Part shown: one piece after another, positions 43,587 through 51,566 of the stretch | Numbering within the stretch: position 1 is the first letter of the stretch | Layout of the letters: every line of letters starts with the position of its first letter | NCBI RefSeq assembly: GCF_019710575.1 | Contig: NZ_JAHWFK010000009.1 | Coordinates: 55,052 to 119,051, forward strand | Direction: 5' to 3' | Source of the DNA: Paractinoplanes polyasparticus | GTDB taxonomy: Bacteria; Actinomycetota; Actinomycetes; Mycobacteriales; Micromonosporaceae | DNA: 64,000 bases | Notes under the pieces: generated by a model | The model's database searches: none | Seen by the model: the letters and a program-made list of their open reading frames with translations, nothing else | What the model was told of the DNA's origin: nothing | Translations under genes and position numbers: made by a program

Positions 43587-44137
43587 GCTCCCATCGAAGC
43601 GCGGCTATCCATCCGGGTCAATCCGAAGACGTCCTCGGCCAGGTCGAGGGCCTTGATCCAGGGGAACGGGGCGTCGCTGCCGGGCACCCAGCCGTCGACC
43701 GGGCCGAACAGCACACGGACCCCCTCGGCCCGCAGTTCGTCGAGGGAGCGGCGGAACGGGCGGCGGGCCGCCAGCGGCTCGTTGACCGCGGGCACCACGA
43801 CCGTGGGGACGCCGCGGCCGATCACGTCGGCCATCGAGCTCAGCGGATAGGTGTCGGCGATGCCGTTGGCCAGCTTGTTGATCGTGTTGAAGGTCGCCGG
43901 GGCCACGATCATGGCGTCGGCCGGCGGCGAGATGCGGGTGCCGTCGGCCGCGAATTTGTACGTGGTGCGGATCGGCCGCCCGCTGACCCGGGCGACCTCG
44001 CTCGGGTCCATGAACTCGAGGGCGTTCTTCGTCGCCGTGACGTCGACCGTCCAGCCGCGCCGGCAGGCCTCCGCGATCAGGTCGAGCACTCCCCCGGCGG
44101 CCGATCCGCCGCAGACCACCACCCGTAAATCACCCAT
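43583..44137 (-). CDS. HFCD-family flavoprotein
   Basis: A 184-residue protein of the homo-oligomeric flavin-containing Cys decarboxylase family (Dfp/UbiX/EpiD-like). Features are VVVCGGSAAGGVLDLI at the N-terminus, the FMN-contact segment MIVAPATFNTINKLANGIAD, and a late VVVPAVNEPLA. It lacks the CoaB synthetase half, so it is not the standard CoaBC. The substrate is unknown. It is 2 bp downstream of the 3-TM protein gene and overlaps GH3 by 4 bp, so it is firmly embedded in the operon. Confidence 0.85.
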   Translation of the reverse strand: MGDLRVVVCGGSAAGGVLDLIAEACRRGWTVDVTATKNALEFMDPSEVARVSGRPIRTTYKFAADGTRISPPADAMIVAPATFNTINKLANGIADTYPLSSMADVIGRGVPTVVVPAVNEPLAARRPFRRSLDELRAEGVRVLFGPVDGWVPGSDAPFPWIKALDLAEDVFGLTRMDSRASMGA

Positions 44138-44139
44138 GG

Positions 44140-44484
44140 TCAGGATTCTCCTGGATTGTCGGTGCCCGCCGCAGGTTCTTCTTCGGAACGAGGCGGCGGC
44201 GTGGCTGTTGCGTTGTAGGAGCGATAGGTGAGCCAGAGGGCCACCACTGCGGCCACCGCGGCGGCCACACTGGAGAGTTGGTCGGCCCGGGTCGGCCCGA
44301 GGGCGGCCACGAAGACGGTGACGGTCAGCAGCACGAGCACGCCGAAGCCGGCGGTGCGCACCCGCGGCGAGGGCGGCCCGATGCCCCGATAGCGCAGGAT
44401 CATATTGAAGGCGGCCTCGATCAGCACGATCGCGGCCGTGACGAGGATCGGTACCTGCCAGGCGTCGATCTCGACGTCGTTCAT
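44140..44484 (-). CDS. Small membrane protein with three transmembrane helices
   Basis: The 114-residue product has hydrophobic helices around VPILVTAAIVLIEAAFNMIL, TAGFGVLVLLTVTVFVAALG and LSSVAAAVAAVVALWLTY, and a hydrophilic Pro/Glu-rich C-terminal tail. No family is recognised. The ATG at 44484 overlaps the stop of the solute-binding protein gene by 4 bp, indicating coupling; it could be that protein's membrane partner in the absence of any permease gene. Confidence 0.75.
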   Translation of the reverse strand: MNDVEIDAWQVPILVTAAIVLIEAAFNMILRYRGIGPPSPRVRTAGFGVLVLLTVTVFVAALGPTRADQLSSVAAAVAAVVALWLTYRSYNATATPPPRSEEEPAAGTDNPGES

Positions 44485-45668
44485 CCCAGCGCTCCCTGCA
44501 GATCCTCGATGAACCGCTGGGTGAGCGGCTCCCCCTCGTGGAGGTAGCGGCGCATGTGATCGGCGAAGGACTCGGAGAAGTTCGCGTACCGCTTGTGCAT
44601 CGGGCGCGGGCGGGCCGACTCCATCGCGAGCCGGATGTCGTAGAGGTGCGGAAGCGCCTCGCTCAGGCCGGGGTCGATGTAGGCGCCCAGCCCGGTGGGT
44701 GCGAAGCCGTACTTGGCCAGGTGCAGCTGCGAAGAGGCGCTGGTGAGGAAGTGGATCGCCGTCTCGGCCGCCTCCCGGTTCTCGCTGGCGGCCGAGACGG
44801 CCAGGCTCTGCCCGCCGATGATGCCGATCGGCAGGCCGCCGATCCGGACCTCCGCGGTCTCCTTCTTGGTCCGCTCGGCGCGGTCGATCGCCGGGTACGA
44901 CCTCGGCCAGTTGCGCATGTACCGCAGATCGGACCGCTGGAACGTGCGGGTGGTGTAATCCTCGCCGGCCTCGGTGCGCACCCGCTCGGCCTTGATCGCC
45001 GCGGCCAGCGGGCCGATCGCCTCGCGCCACTGGCCGAGGCTGAACGAGAGCGTGCCGTCGGCCGTCAGGATCGCCTCGTCCTGGGCCAGCGCGTGCTCGA
45101 GGATGTTGATCACGAAGGCCTCGTCGGTCTGCGGGCCGACCGTCCGCAGCTGGCCGACGAAGGTGCCGGGCGAGCGGGCCAGCACATCAGCGAGCTCGGG
45201 CTTCTCGTCGGCGACGGCCTTGTCGGTGATCCGGCGGTAGAGCATGCCGACGTCGGTGTTGAACGGCAGCGCCCAGAAGTCGTCGGAATCGGGCCGTGCG
45301 CTGAGCCGGCGCACCATGGGCAACAGCTGCAACTCACCGCGCGGGGCGATCGGGACGATGCGGCCGTCCTCGGCGAAGCGCGGGATGTGGATGACGTCGA
45401 GGTTGAAGATGTCGGCCTTGGTGCCCAGGAACGTCTCGTACTGGTCGCGGGTCGAGCTGTTGACCTCTTTGAGCTCGATGCGGGCGCCCGGGTTGAGCTC
45501 GTTCCACATGGTCACCAGCAGGCGGCGGCCGCCGGTCGGGTCGGCGCCGGAGGCCAGGGTGAGCTGCACCGATTCGCGACGGGTCAGCACGTAGCCGGCG
45601 GCGGCGGAGAGGGTGCCCGCCGTGAGCACGCCGGCCAGGAACGACCGTCGTGAGTAGAGCTCCGTCAT
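44481..45668 (-). CDS. Tat-exported extracellular solute-binding protein (orphan)
   Basis: A 395-residue family 1-like solute-binding protein with a twin-arginine signal (YSRRSFLAGVLTAG). The body has periplasmic-binding features: MWNELNPGARIELKEVNSST, DIFNLDVIHIPRFAEDGRIV, FWALPFNTDVGMLYRRI. No lipobox or ABC permease/ATPase gene is nearby. Solute-binding-like domains fused to or neighbouring VWA proteins are common in actinobacterial conflict loci (recall), and this gene heads the co-directional block that ends with a VWA protein. Confidence 0.85.
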   Translation of the reverse strand: MTELYSRRSFLAGVLTAGTLSAAAGYVLTRRESVQLTLASGADPTGGRRLLVTMWNELNPGARIELKEVNSSTRDQYETFLGTKADIFNLDVIHIPRFAEDGRIVPIAPRGELQLLPMVRRLSARPDSDDFWALPFNTDVGMLYRRITDKAVADEKPELADVLARSPGTFVGQLRTVGPQTDEAFVINILEHALAQDEAILTADGTLSFSLGQWREAIGPLAAAIKAERVRTEAGEDYTTRTFQRSDLRYMRNWPRSYPAIDRAERTKKETAEVRIGGLPIGIIGGQSLAVSAASENREAAETAIHFLTSASSQLHLAKYGFAPTGLGAYIDPGLSEALPHLYDIRLAMESARPRPMHKRYANFSESFADHMRRYLHEGEPLTQRFIEDLQGALG

Positions 45669-45776
45669 GCACGCCCTCCGTTTCGCGCCTACTCACCGTA
45701 CCCGCTTGATCGCCCTTGCGTGATCCCGGTCACTCGCCGACTTTCGCTCAGCGGTCCGACAGGCCCTGACGGGCCG

Positions 45777-45790
45777 AGGACTTTGGTCCC
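45777..45790 (+). promoter_or_regulatory. DosR/DevR (OsdR)-like box
   Basis: A-GGAC-TTTG-GTCC-C has half-sites GGAC and GTCC separated by 4 bp, as in the hypoxia regulator consensus GGGACTWWAGTCCC; 12 of 14 positions agree. It lies about 85 bp upstream of the DoxX-like gene. Confidence 0.5.
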
Positions 45791-45874
45791 ACCCGGTCGG
45801 GCGTGATGGCCCGGGTGCGGACCCCCTCGTCGGAGGACTCTCGGAGGTGAGAGAAAACGACGAAGGAGGCCGAG

Positions 45875-46435
45875 ATGAACACCATCCGCCGGAACACCGT
45901 GACCCACCTCGAGACGGCCGAGGCACCCGGCGCCATGATCACCCGGACCGCCGCCAAGGGCCTGGCCGTACTGCGGATCTCGGTGGGGTTCGTCTTCCTC
46001 TGGGCCTTCCTGGACAAGACCTTCGGCCTGGGCTACTCGACCCCGTGGGAGCGTGCCTGGATCAACGGCGGCTCGCCCACCAAGGGCTTCCTCTCGGCCG
46101 TCGAGGTCGGGCCGTTCCAGGGCTTGTTCCACTCGATCGCCGGTGACGCCTGGACCAACTGGTCCTTCATGCTCGGCATGCTGGCCATCGGCGTCGCGCT
46201 GATCGCCGGTGTCGGCCTGCGCCTGGCCGCCGTCGGCACCACGGTCCTGATGGCTCTCATGTGGGCGGCCGAATGGCCCCTCGCAAGCGGCTCGAGCAAC
46301 CCGGTGGTCGACTACCACGTCATCTACGCGATCGGCGCCGTCGTCCTCGCCCTCACCTACGCCGGGCACACCTGGGGCCTGGGCCGCTGGTGGGCGAAGC
46401 TCCCCCTGGTGCAGAAGAACCGCTGGCTCATCTGA
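45875..46435 (+). CDS. DoxX-like membrane protein
   Basis: A 186-residue membrane protein with four hydrophobic segments: LAVLRISVGFVFLWAFLDKT, NWSFMLGMLAIGVALIAGVG, LRLAAVGTTVLMALMWAAEW and VIYAIGAVVLALTYAGHTWG. The ISVGFVFLWAFLDK start and the aromatic-rich middle helix match the DoxX/thiosulfate:quinone oxidoreductase-like group. A DosR-like box and GGAGG-type ribosome binding sites lie upstream and a clean terminator downstream, so it is monocistronic and possibly hypoxia or redox responsive. Confidence 0.85.
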   Translation: MNTIRRNTVTHLETAEAPGAMITRTAAKGLAVLRISVGFVFLWAFLDKTFGLGYSTPWERAWINGGSPTKGFLSAVEVGPFQGLFHSIAGDAWTNWSFMLGMLAIGVALIAGVGLRLAAVGTTVLMALMWAAEWPLASGSSNPVVDYHVIYAIGAVVLALTYAGHTWGLGRWWAKLPLVQKNRWLI

Positions 46436-46446
46436 ACCTGCCCCAC

Positions 46447-46482
46447 AAGCCCTCGGCCGCACCATCGGCCGAGGGCTTCTTT
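46447..46482 (+). terminator. Rho-independent terminator of the DoxX-like gene
   Basis: AAGCCCTCGGCCG (46447-46459) pairs perfectly with CGGCCGAGGGCTT (46466-46478), followed by CTTT. It starts 12 bp after the stop. Confidence 0.88.
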
Positions 46483-46539
46483 GCGCCGGCTACGCGAAAT
46501 CGTTGGCGGAGGAATGATCGGTTCGGTCAAGGTGTGGGC

Positions 46540-47091
46540 ATGACTAGCTTCGACGGCATGTGGGCGGCGCCCGGCAGTGATCCTCGGACCTTCGACAGTC
46601 CGGTCGGCGAGATGGCCACGATCCGGGAGTATCTGACGAACTATCGGCTCACGCTCGGCCTCAAATGCGAGGACCTGACAGCCGAGCAGTTGGCCACCCG
46701 GTCGGTGCCGCCGTCCACGATGAGCCTGCTCGGGCTCGTACGGCACATGGCCCGGGTGGAGCACAACTGGTTCTTCCGGGTGTTGCAGCGTCACCTCGAC
46801 GTGCCGCGGATCTACTGGTCCCCGGAGGACAACGACCTGGACTTCAACGCCGTGGCCGGTGACCCCGCGGCGGTCGACGAGGCGTTCAAGGACTGGCGGG
46901 AGCAGATCACCGCGGCCGACCGATGGCTCGACGACGTCACCGATCTGGGGGCGACATTCGCGCTGCCCGGCGATCGCGGCGGCGAGGCCAGTGTGCGCGA
47001 CATCCTGATCCACATGGTCGAGGAATACGCCCGCCACTGTGGACACGCCGACCTCCTGCGCGAGTGCATCGACGGTCGTACGGGTCAGTAG
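46540..47091 (+). CDS. DinB-family protein (DUF664)
   Basis: A 183-residue four-helix-bundle protein of the DinB/DUF664 group. Conserved metal-ligand histidines appear in LLGLVRHMARVEHNWFFRV and in the C-terminal ILIHMVEEYARHCGHADLLR, the family's typical HxxxH pattern. These are metal-dependent proteins, some acting as mycothiol- or bacillithiol-dependent S-transferases. The ATG at 46540 is chosen; the open frame before it overlaps the terminator of the previous gene. Confidence 0.88.
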   Translation: MTSFDGMWAAPGSDPRTFDSPVGEMATIREYLTNYRLTLGLKCEDLTAEQLATRSVPPSTMSLLGLVRHMARVEHNWFFRVLQRHLDVPRIYWSPEDNDLDFNAVAGDPAAVDEAFKDWREQITAADRWLDDVTDLGATFALPGDRGGEASVRDILIHMVEEYARHCGHADLLRECIDGRTGQ

Positions 47092-47123
47092 GGCGCTTGG
47101 TCGCACTTCGTATTGTCGGCCGT

Positions 47124-48188
47124 ATGGAACCGTCGCTCGGCGCCCGGGCCATGCGGGTACTCATTCAGGCGTACGCGGCGGCGGCCGGCCGCAACGGCTC
47201 GGCGGTCAGCACGCTGGATGTGGCGGGCTGGATCTCGGCGTACGACGCAAGGCTCTTCGCCGGCGCCGGGTGGAACAACGTGCGGAACTTCGCCATCGCG
47301 CCGGCCCGTGTGCCCGATGCGGCGGAGCCCTCGCCCGGACCGTTCCACCCCGCCGTGCCGGACATCCTGCGCGAGGTCGAATGGCGGGCCCGCCGACTGC
47401 CGTGGGCCGCCGGCCGGCCGGACTGGACACCGGCCGTCCGCGTCGTCATCACGGGCGCGCTGGAAACGGCTCAAGTTCCCTTCGCGGGGCCGCCTCATCT
47501 GATGCGCGCGATGCTGGATCTGCCGCACTGCGCGGGAACAAGCTTCGTCTTCCCGTACGAGAAAGGGCGTGCCGAGGCGCGCCTCACCGTGGGCCCCGCC
47601 CTGCGCCGCTCCGACGAGCCTCATCCCGACCTCGACCACGTGCGCCTGATGGTCTCCCCCGGCCGGCGGCCCCTCCGGGGGAAACTGCTCATGCGGATGC
47701 TGCGGCTCGCCCGCGTCAGCCCGCTGCTCACCGAGACGGTGACCGAGGCCAGGCGCCAGGCCGTACGCCTGGGTCACGACGTGATCGGTCCGGGCCACCT
47801 GATGCTGGCGCTGCTGACCTTCGACGACATCCTGACTGCGGCCGGCACCCCCATTTCTGACGCACACAACTGCGGCGCCTTCCTGCTGCGCGCCCACGGC
47901 ATCGGGACAACCGATCTGAGGTACGGCCTTCCGTTGCGCGACCCCACGGCGGAAGAACTGGCCGGCCAGCTGGAACGCTTGAAGCCCGGCGACCCCTTCG
48001 ACGAGACGGCCGGCATCCTGGCCCGCGCCGACGAGATCTCGCTGGCCCACCACCATCCCGACACCGGCACCAGCCACCTGCTGCTGGCCCTGCTCGACTC
48101 CGAGGCCGCCCCACTCGCCGGCGACGCGACCGCCCTACGCGAACGGGTCGCAGAAGACCTCCGCATGGTCCCCGCCGCCTGGCACTGA
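47124..48188 (+). CDS. Clp N-terminal (double ClpN repeat) domain protein
   Basis: The 354-residue protein has an uncharacterised N-terminal region of about 200 residues. A C-terminal ClpN-like domain follows: EARRQAVRLGHDVIGPGHLM, LALLTFDD, then a second half ILARADEISLAHHHPDTGTS, HLLLALLDSEAAPLAG. It has no AAA ATPase modules, so it resembles free ClpN-like proteins that may bind adaptors or compete for Clp substrates. The ATG at 47124 follows the DinB gene by 32 bp. Confidence 0.75.
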   Translation: MEPSLGARAMRVLIQAYAAAAGRNGSAVSTLDVAGWISAYDARLFAGAGWNNVRNFAIAPARVPDAAEPSPGPFHPAVPDILREVEWRARRLPWAAGRPDWTPAVRVVITGALETAQVPFAGPPHLMRAMLDLPHCAGTSFVFPYEKGRAEARLTVGPALRRSDEPHPDLDHVRLMVSPGRRPLRGKLLMRMLRLARVSPLLTETVTEARRQAVRLGHDVIGPGHLMLALLTFDDILTAAGTPISDAHNCGAFLLRAHGIGTTDLRYGLPLRDPTAEELAGQLERLKPGDPFDETAGILARADEISLAHHHPDTGTSHLLLALLDSEAAPLAGDATALRERVAEDLRMVPAAWH

Positions 48189-48228
48189 AGGCCGGCCGGA
48201 ACAGTTGTACGACCTTGCCGACGGCTGA

Positions 48229-48429
48229 CTAGCTCGGCGAAGCGACCGACTGAGCCTGGTCGACAGTCAACGGCACCTGCGCGATCGTCCGCCCGTCCGG
48301 ATCGGTGAACTCCACTTCGTACGCCACGTTCGGCCTTTCGAAGACATGGACCACTGCGCCGACAGCTCCTGCCTTCAAGCCTTCACCGGGCAAGTCGACC
48401 AGCAGTCGAACAGTGTCGTAGAGCTCCAC
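48229..48429 (-). CDS. DUF4926 domain-containing protein
   Basis: A 66-residue beta-rich protein with the DUF4926 pattern: MELYDTVRLLVDLPGEGLKA, GAVGAVVHVFERPNVAYEVE, FTDPDGRTIAQVPL. Proteins of this size often occur beside toxin-like or polymorphic-toxin genes as immunity-type partners, but no partner is obvious here; the upstream neighbour on this strand is the S9 peptidase gene, 124 bp away. Confidence 0.85.
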   Translation of the reverse strand: MELYDTVRLLVDLPGEGLKAGAVGAVVHVFERPNVAYEVEFTDPDGRTIAQVPLTVDQAQSVASPS

Positions 48430-48553
48430 GTCGCCTCCATCACGGGAAGGAAACAGTCACCAGTGGTGACCGCGGCCGGCTGGTCACGGTGGCACCCGGT
48501 CAGTGCTTCCGCCCATACGGCCGAAGCTAGCAACCCGCATCCACGGACGTTGA

Positions 48554-50551
48554 TCATCTGTCGGCTGGTTGACTGCTCCTGCCGAGCTTCTGCCACAGGA
48601 ATTCCAGGATCAGCGACCACATCGTGGCGGCCTGCTCGTTGTCGGCGGCGCCACCGTGGCCACCCTCCACGTTTTCGTAGTAGAAAACCTCGTGGCCCTC
48701 TTCGCGCAGCCGTGCCGTCATTTTGCGGGCGTGGGCCGGGTGGACCCGGTCGTCGCGGGTCGAGGTCAGGAAGAACGCCGGCGGGTATCGGCGGTCGGGC
48801 CGGATGTTGTGGTAGGGCGAGAATTCGCGGAGGTAGGCCCAGTCGGCCGGCACGTCGGGGTCGCCGTATTCGGCTGTCCAGGATCGGCCGGCGAGCAGTT
48901 TCGAGTAGCGGCGCATGTCGAGAATGGGCACTCGCGCGACCACCGCGCCGAACAGCTCGGGGTATCGGGTCAGCATGACGCCCATCAGCAGGCCGCCGTT
49001 GCTGCCGCCCATGATGCCGAGCTGGGACGGGGTGGTGATTCCCCTGGTTACCAGGTCGGCGGCGACGGCTGCGAAGTCCTCGAAGGCCCGGACGCGATTC
49101 TGCCGCAGGGCCGCCCGGTGCCATTCGGGGCCGTATTCGCCGCCGCCGCGGATGTTCGCGACCACGTAGGTGCCGCCCCGGGCGAGCCATCCGCGGCCGA
49201 GGATTCCGCTGTAGCTCGGCAGCAACGGGACCTCGAATCCGCCGTACCCGTCGAGAAGGGCGGGGCCGCCCTCGGCGCCGCCCACCACGAAGTACGGGAC
49301 GCGGGTGCCGTCGGCCGAAACGGCGAAGAACTGGCGTACGTCCATGCCTTCGGCGGTGAAGAACGACGGCTCCTGCTTCAGCACCTCGGCTTCCAGGCTC
49401 AGCGTGGCCGGTCGCAGGAAACCCTCGGACGAGATGAGGTACGAGTCGTTGTTGTCGGGGTCGGTGTCGACGATCCAGGTCTGGTCGAATTCGGCGGCGT
49501 CGCCGATCGGTTCGCGCCGCCAGTCCGGGGTGCCGGGAGTGAGGACGTGCACCTGGGTCCGGACGTCGGTCATGGTGACGAGCAACAGATGGTTCCGCGT
49601 CCACGAGTACGACCGGAGGAATGTCCGCTCGTCGGGCCGGAACAGCACAGTGAATTCCCGTTCGCCGTCGAGGAAACGGTCGAATCCGGTGGCCAGCAGG
49701 GCGCCGGCCGGGAAGCCCAGCCACGGCGACCGCAGGCGGACCAGCAGCCAGTCCCGGTGCACGTCGGCCCGGGCGTCGTCCGGGATCTCGATGCGCACGA
49801 GGGCCCCCGCGGGCGTACGAAGGAATTGCTCGCTGTGATAGAAGTCGATGAATCGGCCCGCGAAGTCGCGTTCGAATCCGGGCGTCGGATCGTGCCTTAC
49901 CAGCACCGAGACGTCGTCGGCGTGCCCTTCGAAAACAAGCTCGGCCGCGGCGAGTGGGGTGCCACGCCGCCACCTTTTGGCGACCCGCGGATACCCCGAG
50001 GAAGTCAGTGAACCGGGCCCGAAGTCGGTGCCGACAAAGATGTGGTCGGCGTCGATCCACCCGACGTAGGTCTTGGCCTCGGGCACGACGAACCCGTCCT
50101 CGACGAATACCCGCCGCACGAGGTCGAATTCACGCACCACCGTGGCGTCGGCGCCCCCTCGGGAAAGCTCGATCAGGCAGCGGTCGTAGCCCGGCCGCAG
50201 CACCTCCACGCCGGCCCAGGTCCAGTTCTCGCCCTCGGCCCGGTTCAGCTCGTCGACGTCGAGCAGCACATCCCACTCCGGCTCGTCCCGCCGGAACTGC
50301 TCCGGGGTCGTACGCCGCCACAATCCGCGCGGATGGTCGGCGTCGCGCCAGAAGTCGTAGTAGAAACCGTCGCCGCGCCAGCCCGGATAGGGAATTCGGC
50401 CCTTGCTGTCGAGCACTTCCCGGAGGGCGTCCCGCGTATCGCCGATGGTCAGCCCGGCCAGTGTTTCCGCATTGCGTTCGCCGACCCAGCTCAGCGCCTC
50501 GGGCGATTCGAGGTCTTCCAGCCACAGATAAGGGTCGTCCGGGTCCGCCAC
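48554..50551 (-). CDS. Prolyl oligopeptidase family (S9A) serine peptidase
   Basis: A 665-residue cytoplasmic peptidase. It begins ADPDDPYLWLEDLESPEALS, the typical S9A N-terminus, followed by a seven-bladed propeller. The catalytic alpha/beta hydrolase domain has Ser in GIMGGSNGGLLMG, Asp in TSTRDDRVHPAHARKM and His in VEGGHGG. It cleaves proline-containing short peptides. The start is the GTG at 50551; a longer open frame extends upstream into the opposite DUF2293 gene and is rejected. Confidence 0.93.
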   Translation of the reverse strand: MADPDDPYLWLEDLESPEALSWVGERNAETLAGLTIGDTRDALREVLDSKGRIPYPGWRGDGFYYDFWRDADHPRGLWRRTTPEQFRRDEPEWDVLLDVDELNRAEGENWTWAGVEVLRPGYDRCLIELSRGGADATVVREFDLVRRVFVEDGFVVPEAKTYVGWIDADHIFVGTDFGPGSLTSSGYPRVAKRWRRGTPLAAAELVFEGHADDVSVLVRHDPTPGFERDFAGRFIDFYHSEQFLRTPAGALVRIEIPDDARADVHRDWLLVRLRSPWLGFPAGALLATGFDRFLDGEREFTVLFRPDERTFLRSYSWTRNHLLLVTMTDVRTQVHVLTPGTPDWRREPIGDAAEFDQTWIVDTDPDNNDSYLISSEGFLRPATLSLEAEVLKQEPSFFTAEGMDVRQFFAVSADGTRVPYFVVGGAEGGPALLDGYGGFEVPLLPSYSGILGRGWLARGGTYVVANIRGGGEYGPEWHRAALRQNRVRAFEDFAAVAADLVTRGITTPSQLGIMGGSNGGLLMGVMLTRYPELFGAVVARVPILDMRRYSKLLAGRSWTAEYGDPDVPADWAYLREFSPYHNIRPDRRYPPAFFLTSTRDDRVHPAHARKMTARLREEGHEVFYYENVEGGHGGAADNEQAATMWSLILEFLWQKLGRSSQPADR

Positions 50552-50669
50552 CGCTCGACCATCGCACCTTCCGATGCCGGTTGCCAACCACGCCGGGCGG
50601 TAGCCTTGCCGTCCATGCAGCCCGCCACGAAGCGCGGAGCGGGGCCTGCTTTCCGGCCCGGTCGAGCAT

Positions 50670-51515
50670 GTGGCGGCGACCCGCGACCGGCGGCCGCTGC
50701 GCTTCACCGCGGCCGGCGACGGCGCGCGCGAACAGGCGTACCACGTGCAGTGGATGCCGGCCGAGCTGACCGAGCAGCAGCGGGAGAGGCTGACCACCCG
50801 CCAGAACGAGCCGCCGGACCTGGTGGTGGTGCAACCTCTGAGGGCGTTCACCTGCGCCCGCTGCAGGCGCACCGACGCCGACATGCTGATGACCGAGGAC
50901 GCCGGGGCGATCTGCCTGGCCTGCGCTGACCTCGACCACCTGGTGTTCCTGCCGGCCGGCGACGCCGCGCTGACCCGGCGCGCCCGGCAGGCCAGCCGGC
51001 TGTCGGCGGTCGTGGTGCGGTTCAGCCGGTCCCGCCGGCGGCACGAGCGGCAGGGGCTGCTCGTCGAGCGGGCCGCGATCGAGCAGGCCGAGCAGCAGTG
51101 CCTGTCCGACGAGGAGGCCCGGGCCCGCCGACGCGAACGCGACCGGCAACGGCGGGAGGTCGCGGACGAGTCATTCCAGCAGGAACTGGCCGGGCACATC
51201 GTCCGGATGTTCCCCGGCTGCCCACCGGAACGGGCGGCCGAGATCAGCCGGCACACGGGCGAGCGCGGCAGCGGCCGGGTCGGTCGTAGTGCCGCCGGCC
51301 GCGCGCTGGATCCGGACGCCGTGCTGCGGGCGGTGGTCGCCTCGGTGCGGCACGAGGACACCCCGTACGACGAAATGCTGATGGACGGCGTCCCCCGCGA
51401 CGAGGCCCGGGAACGCATCCGCGGCGACATCGACCGGGTCCTCGCAGCGTGGCGGCGGGGTGGTGCCAGCCCCACCGGCGGCTCGGGTCCCAGCACTCCT
51501 GACCCGGCGGGCTGA
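50670..51515 (+). CDS. DUF2293 domain-containing protein with zinc-ribbon-like cysteines
   Basis: A 281-residue basic protein. Residues about 70-95 contain CARCRRTDADMLMTEDAG then CLAC, a four-cysteine zinc-ribbon-like module. A long Arg-rich helix follows (about 135-165). The C-terminal part has the DUF2293 signature QELAGHIVRMFPGCPPERAA. A nucleic-acid-binding role is suggested by the cysteines and charge, but no function is known to me. The start is uncertain: GTG at 50670 is the first usable codon after an in-frame stop. Confidence 0.78.
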   Translation: MAATRDRRPLRFTAAGDGAREQAYHVQWMPAELTEQQRERLTTRQNEPPDLVVVQPLRAFTCARCRRTDADMLMTEDAGAICLACADLDHLVFLPAGDAALTRRARQASRLSAVVVRFSRSRRRHERQGLLVERAAIEQAEQQCLSDEEARARRRERDRQRREVADESFQQELAGHIVRMFPGCPPERAAEISRHTGERGSGRVGRSAAGRALDPDAVLRAVVASVRHEDTPYDEMLMDGVPRDEARERIRGDIDRVLAAWRRGGASPTGGSGPSTPDPAG

Positions 51516-51566
51516 CGCGAGCAGGCTGATTCCTGACGGTAAGGCATACCGACAGGGAGACTTCTC

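Noticed and set aside
42156..43850. Long plus-strand open frame opposite the GH3 gene
   Set aside because: It has no recognisable domain; the minus strand has signal peptide and GH3 catalytic motifs.
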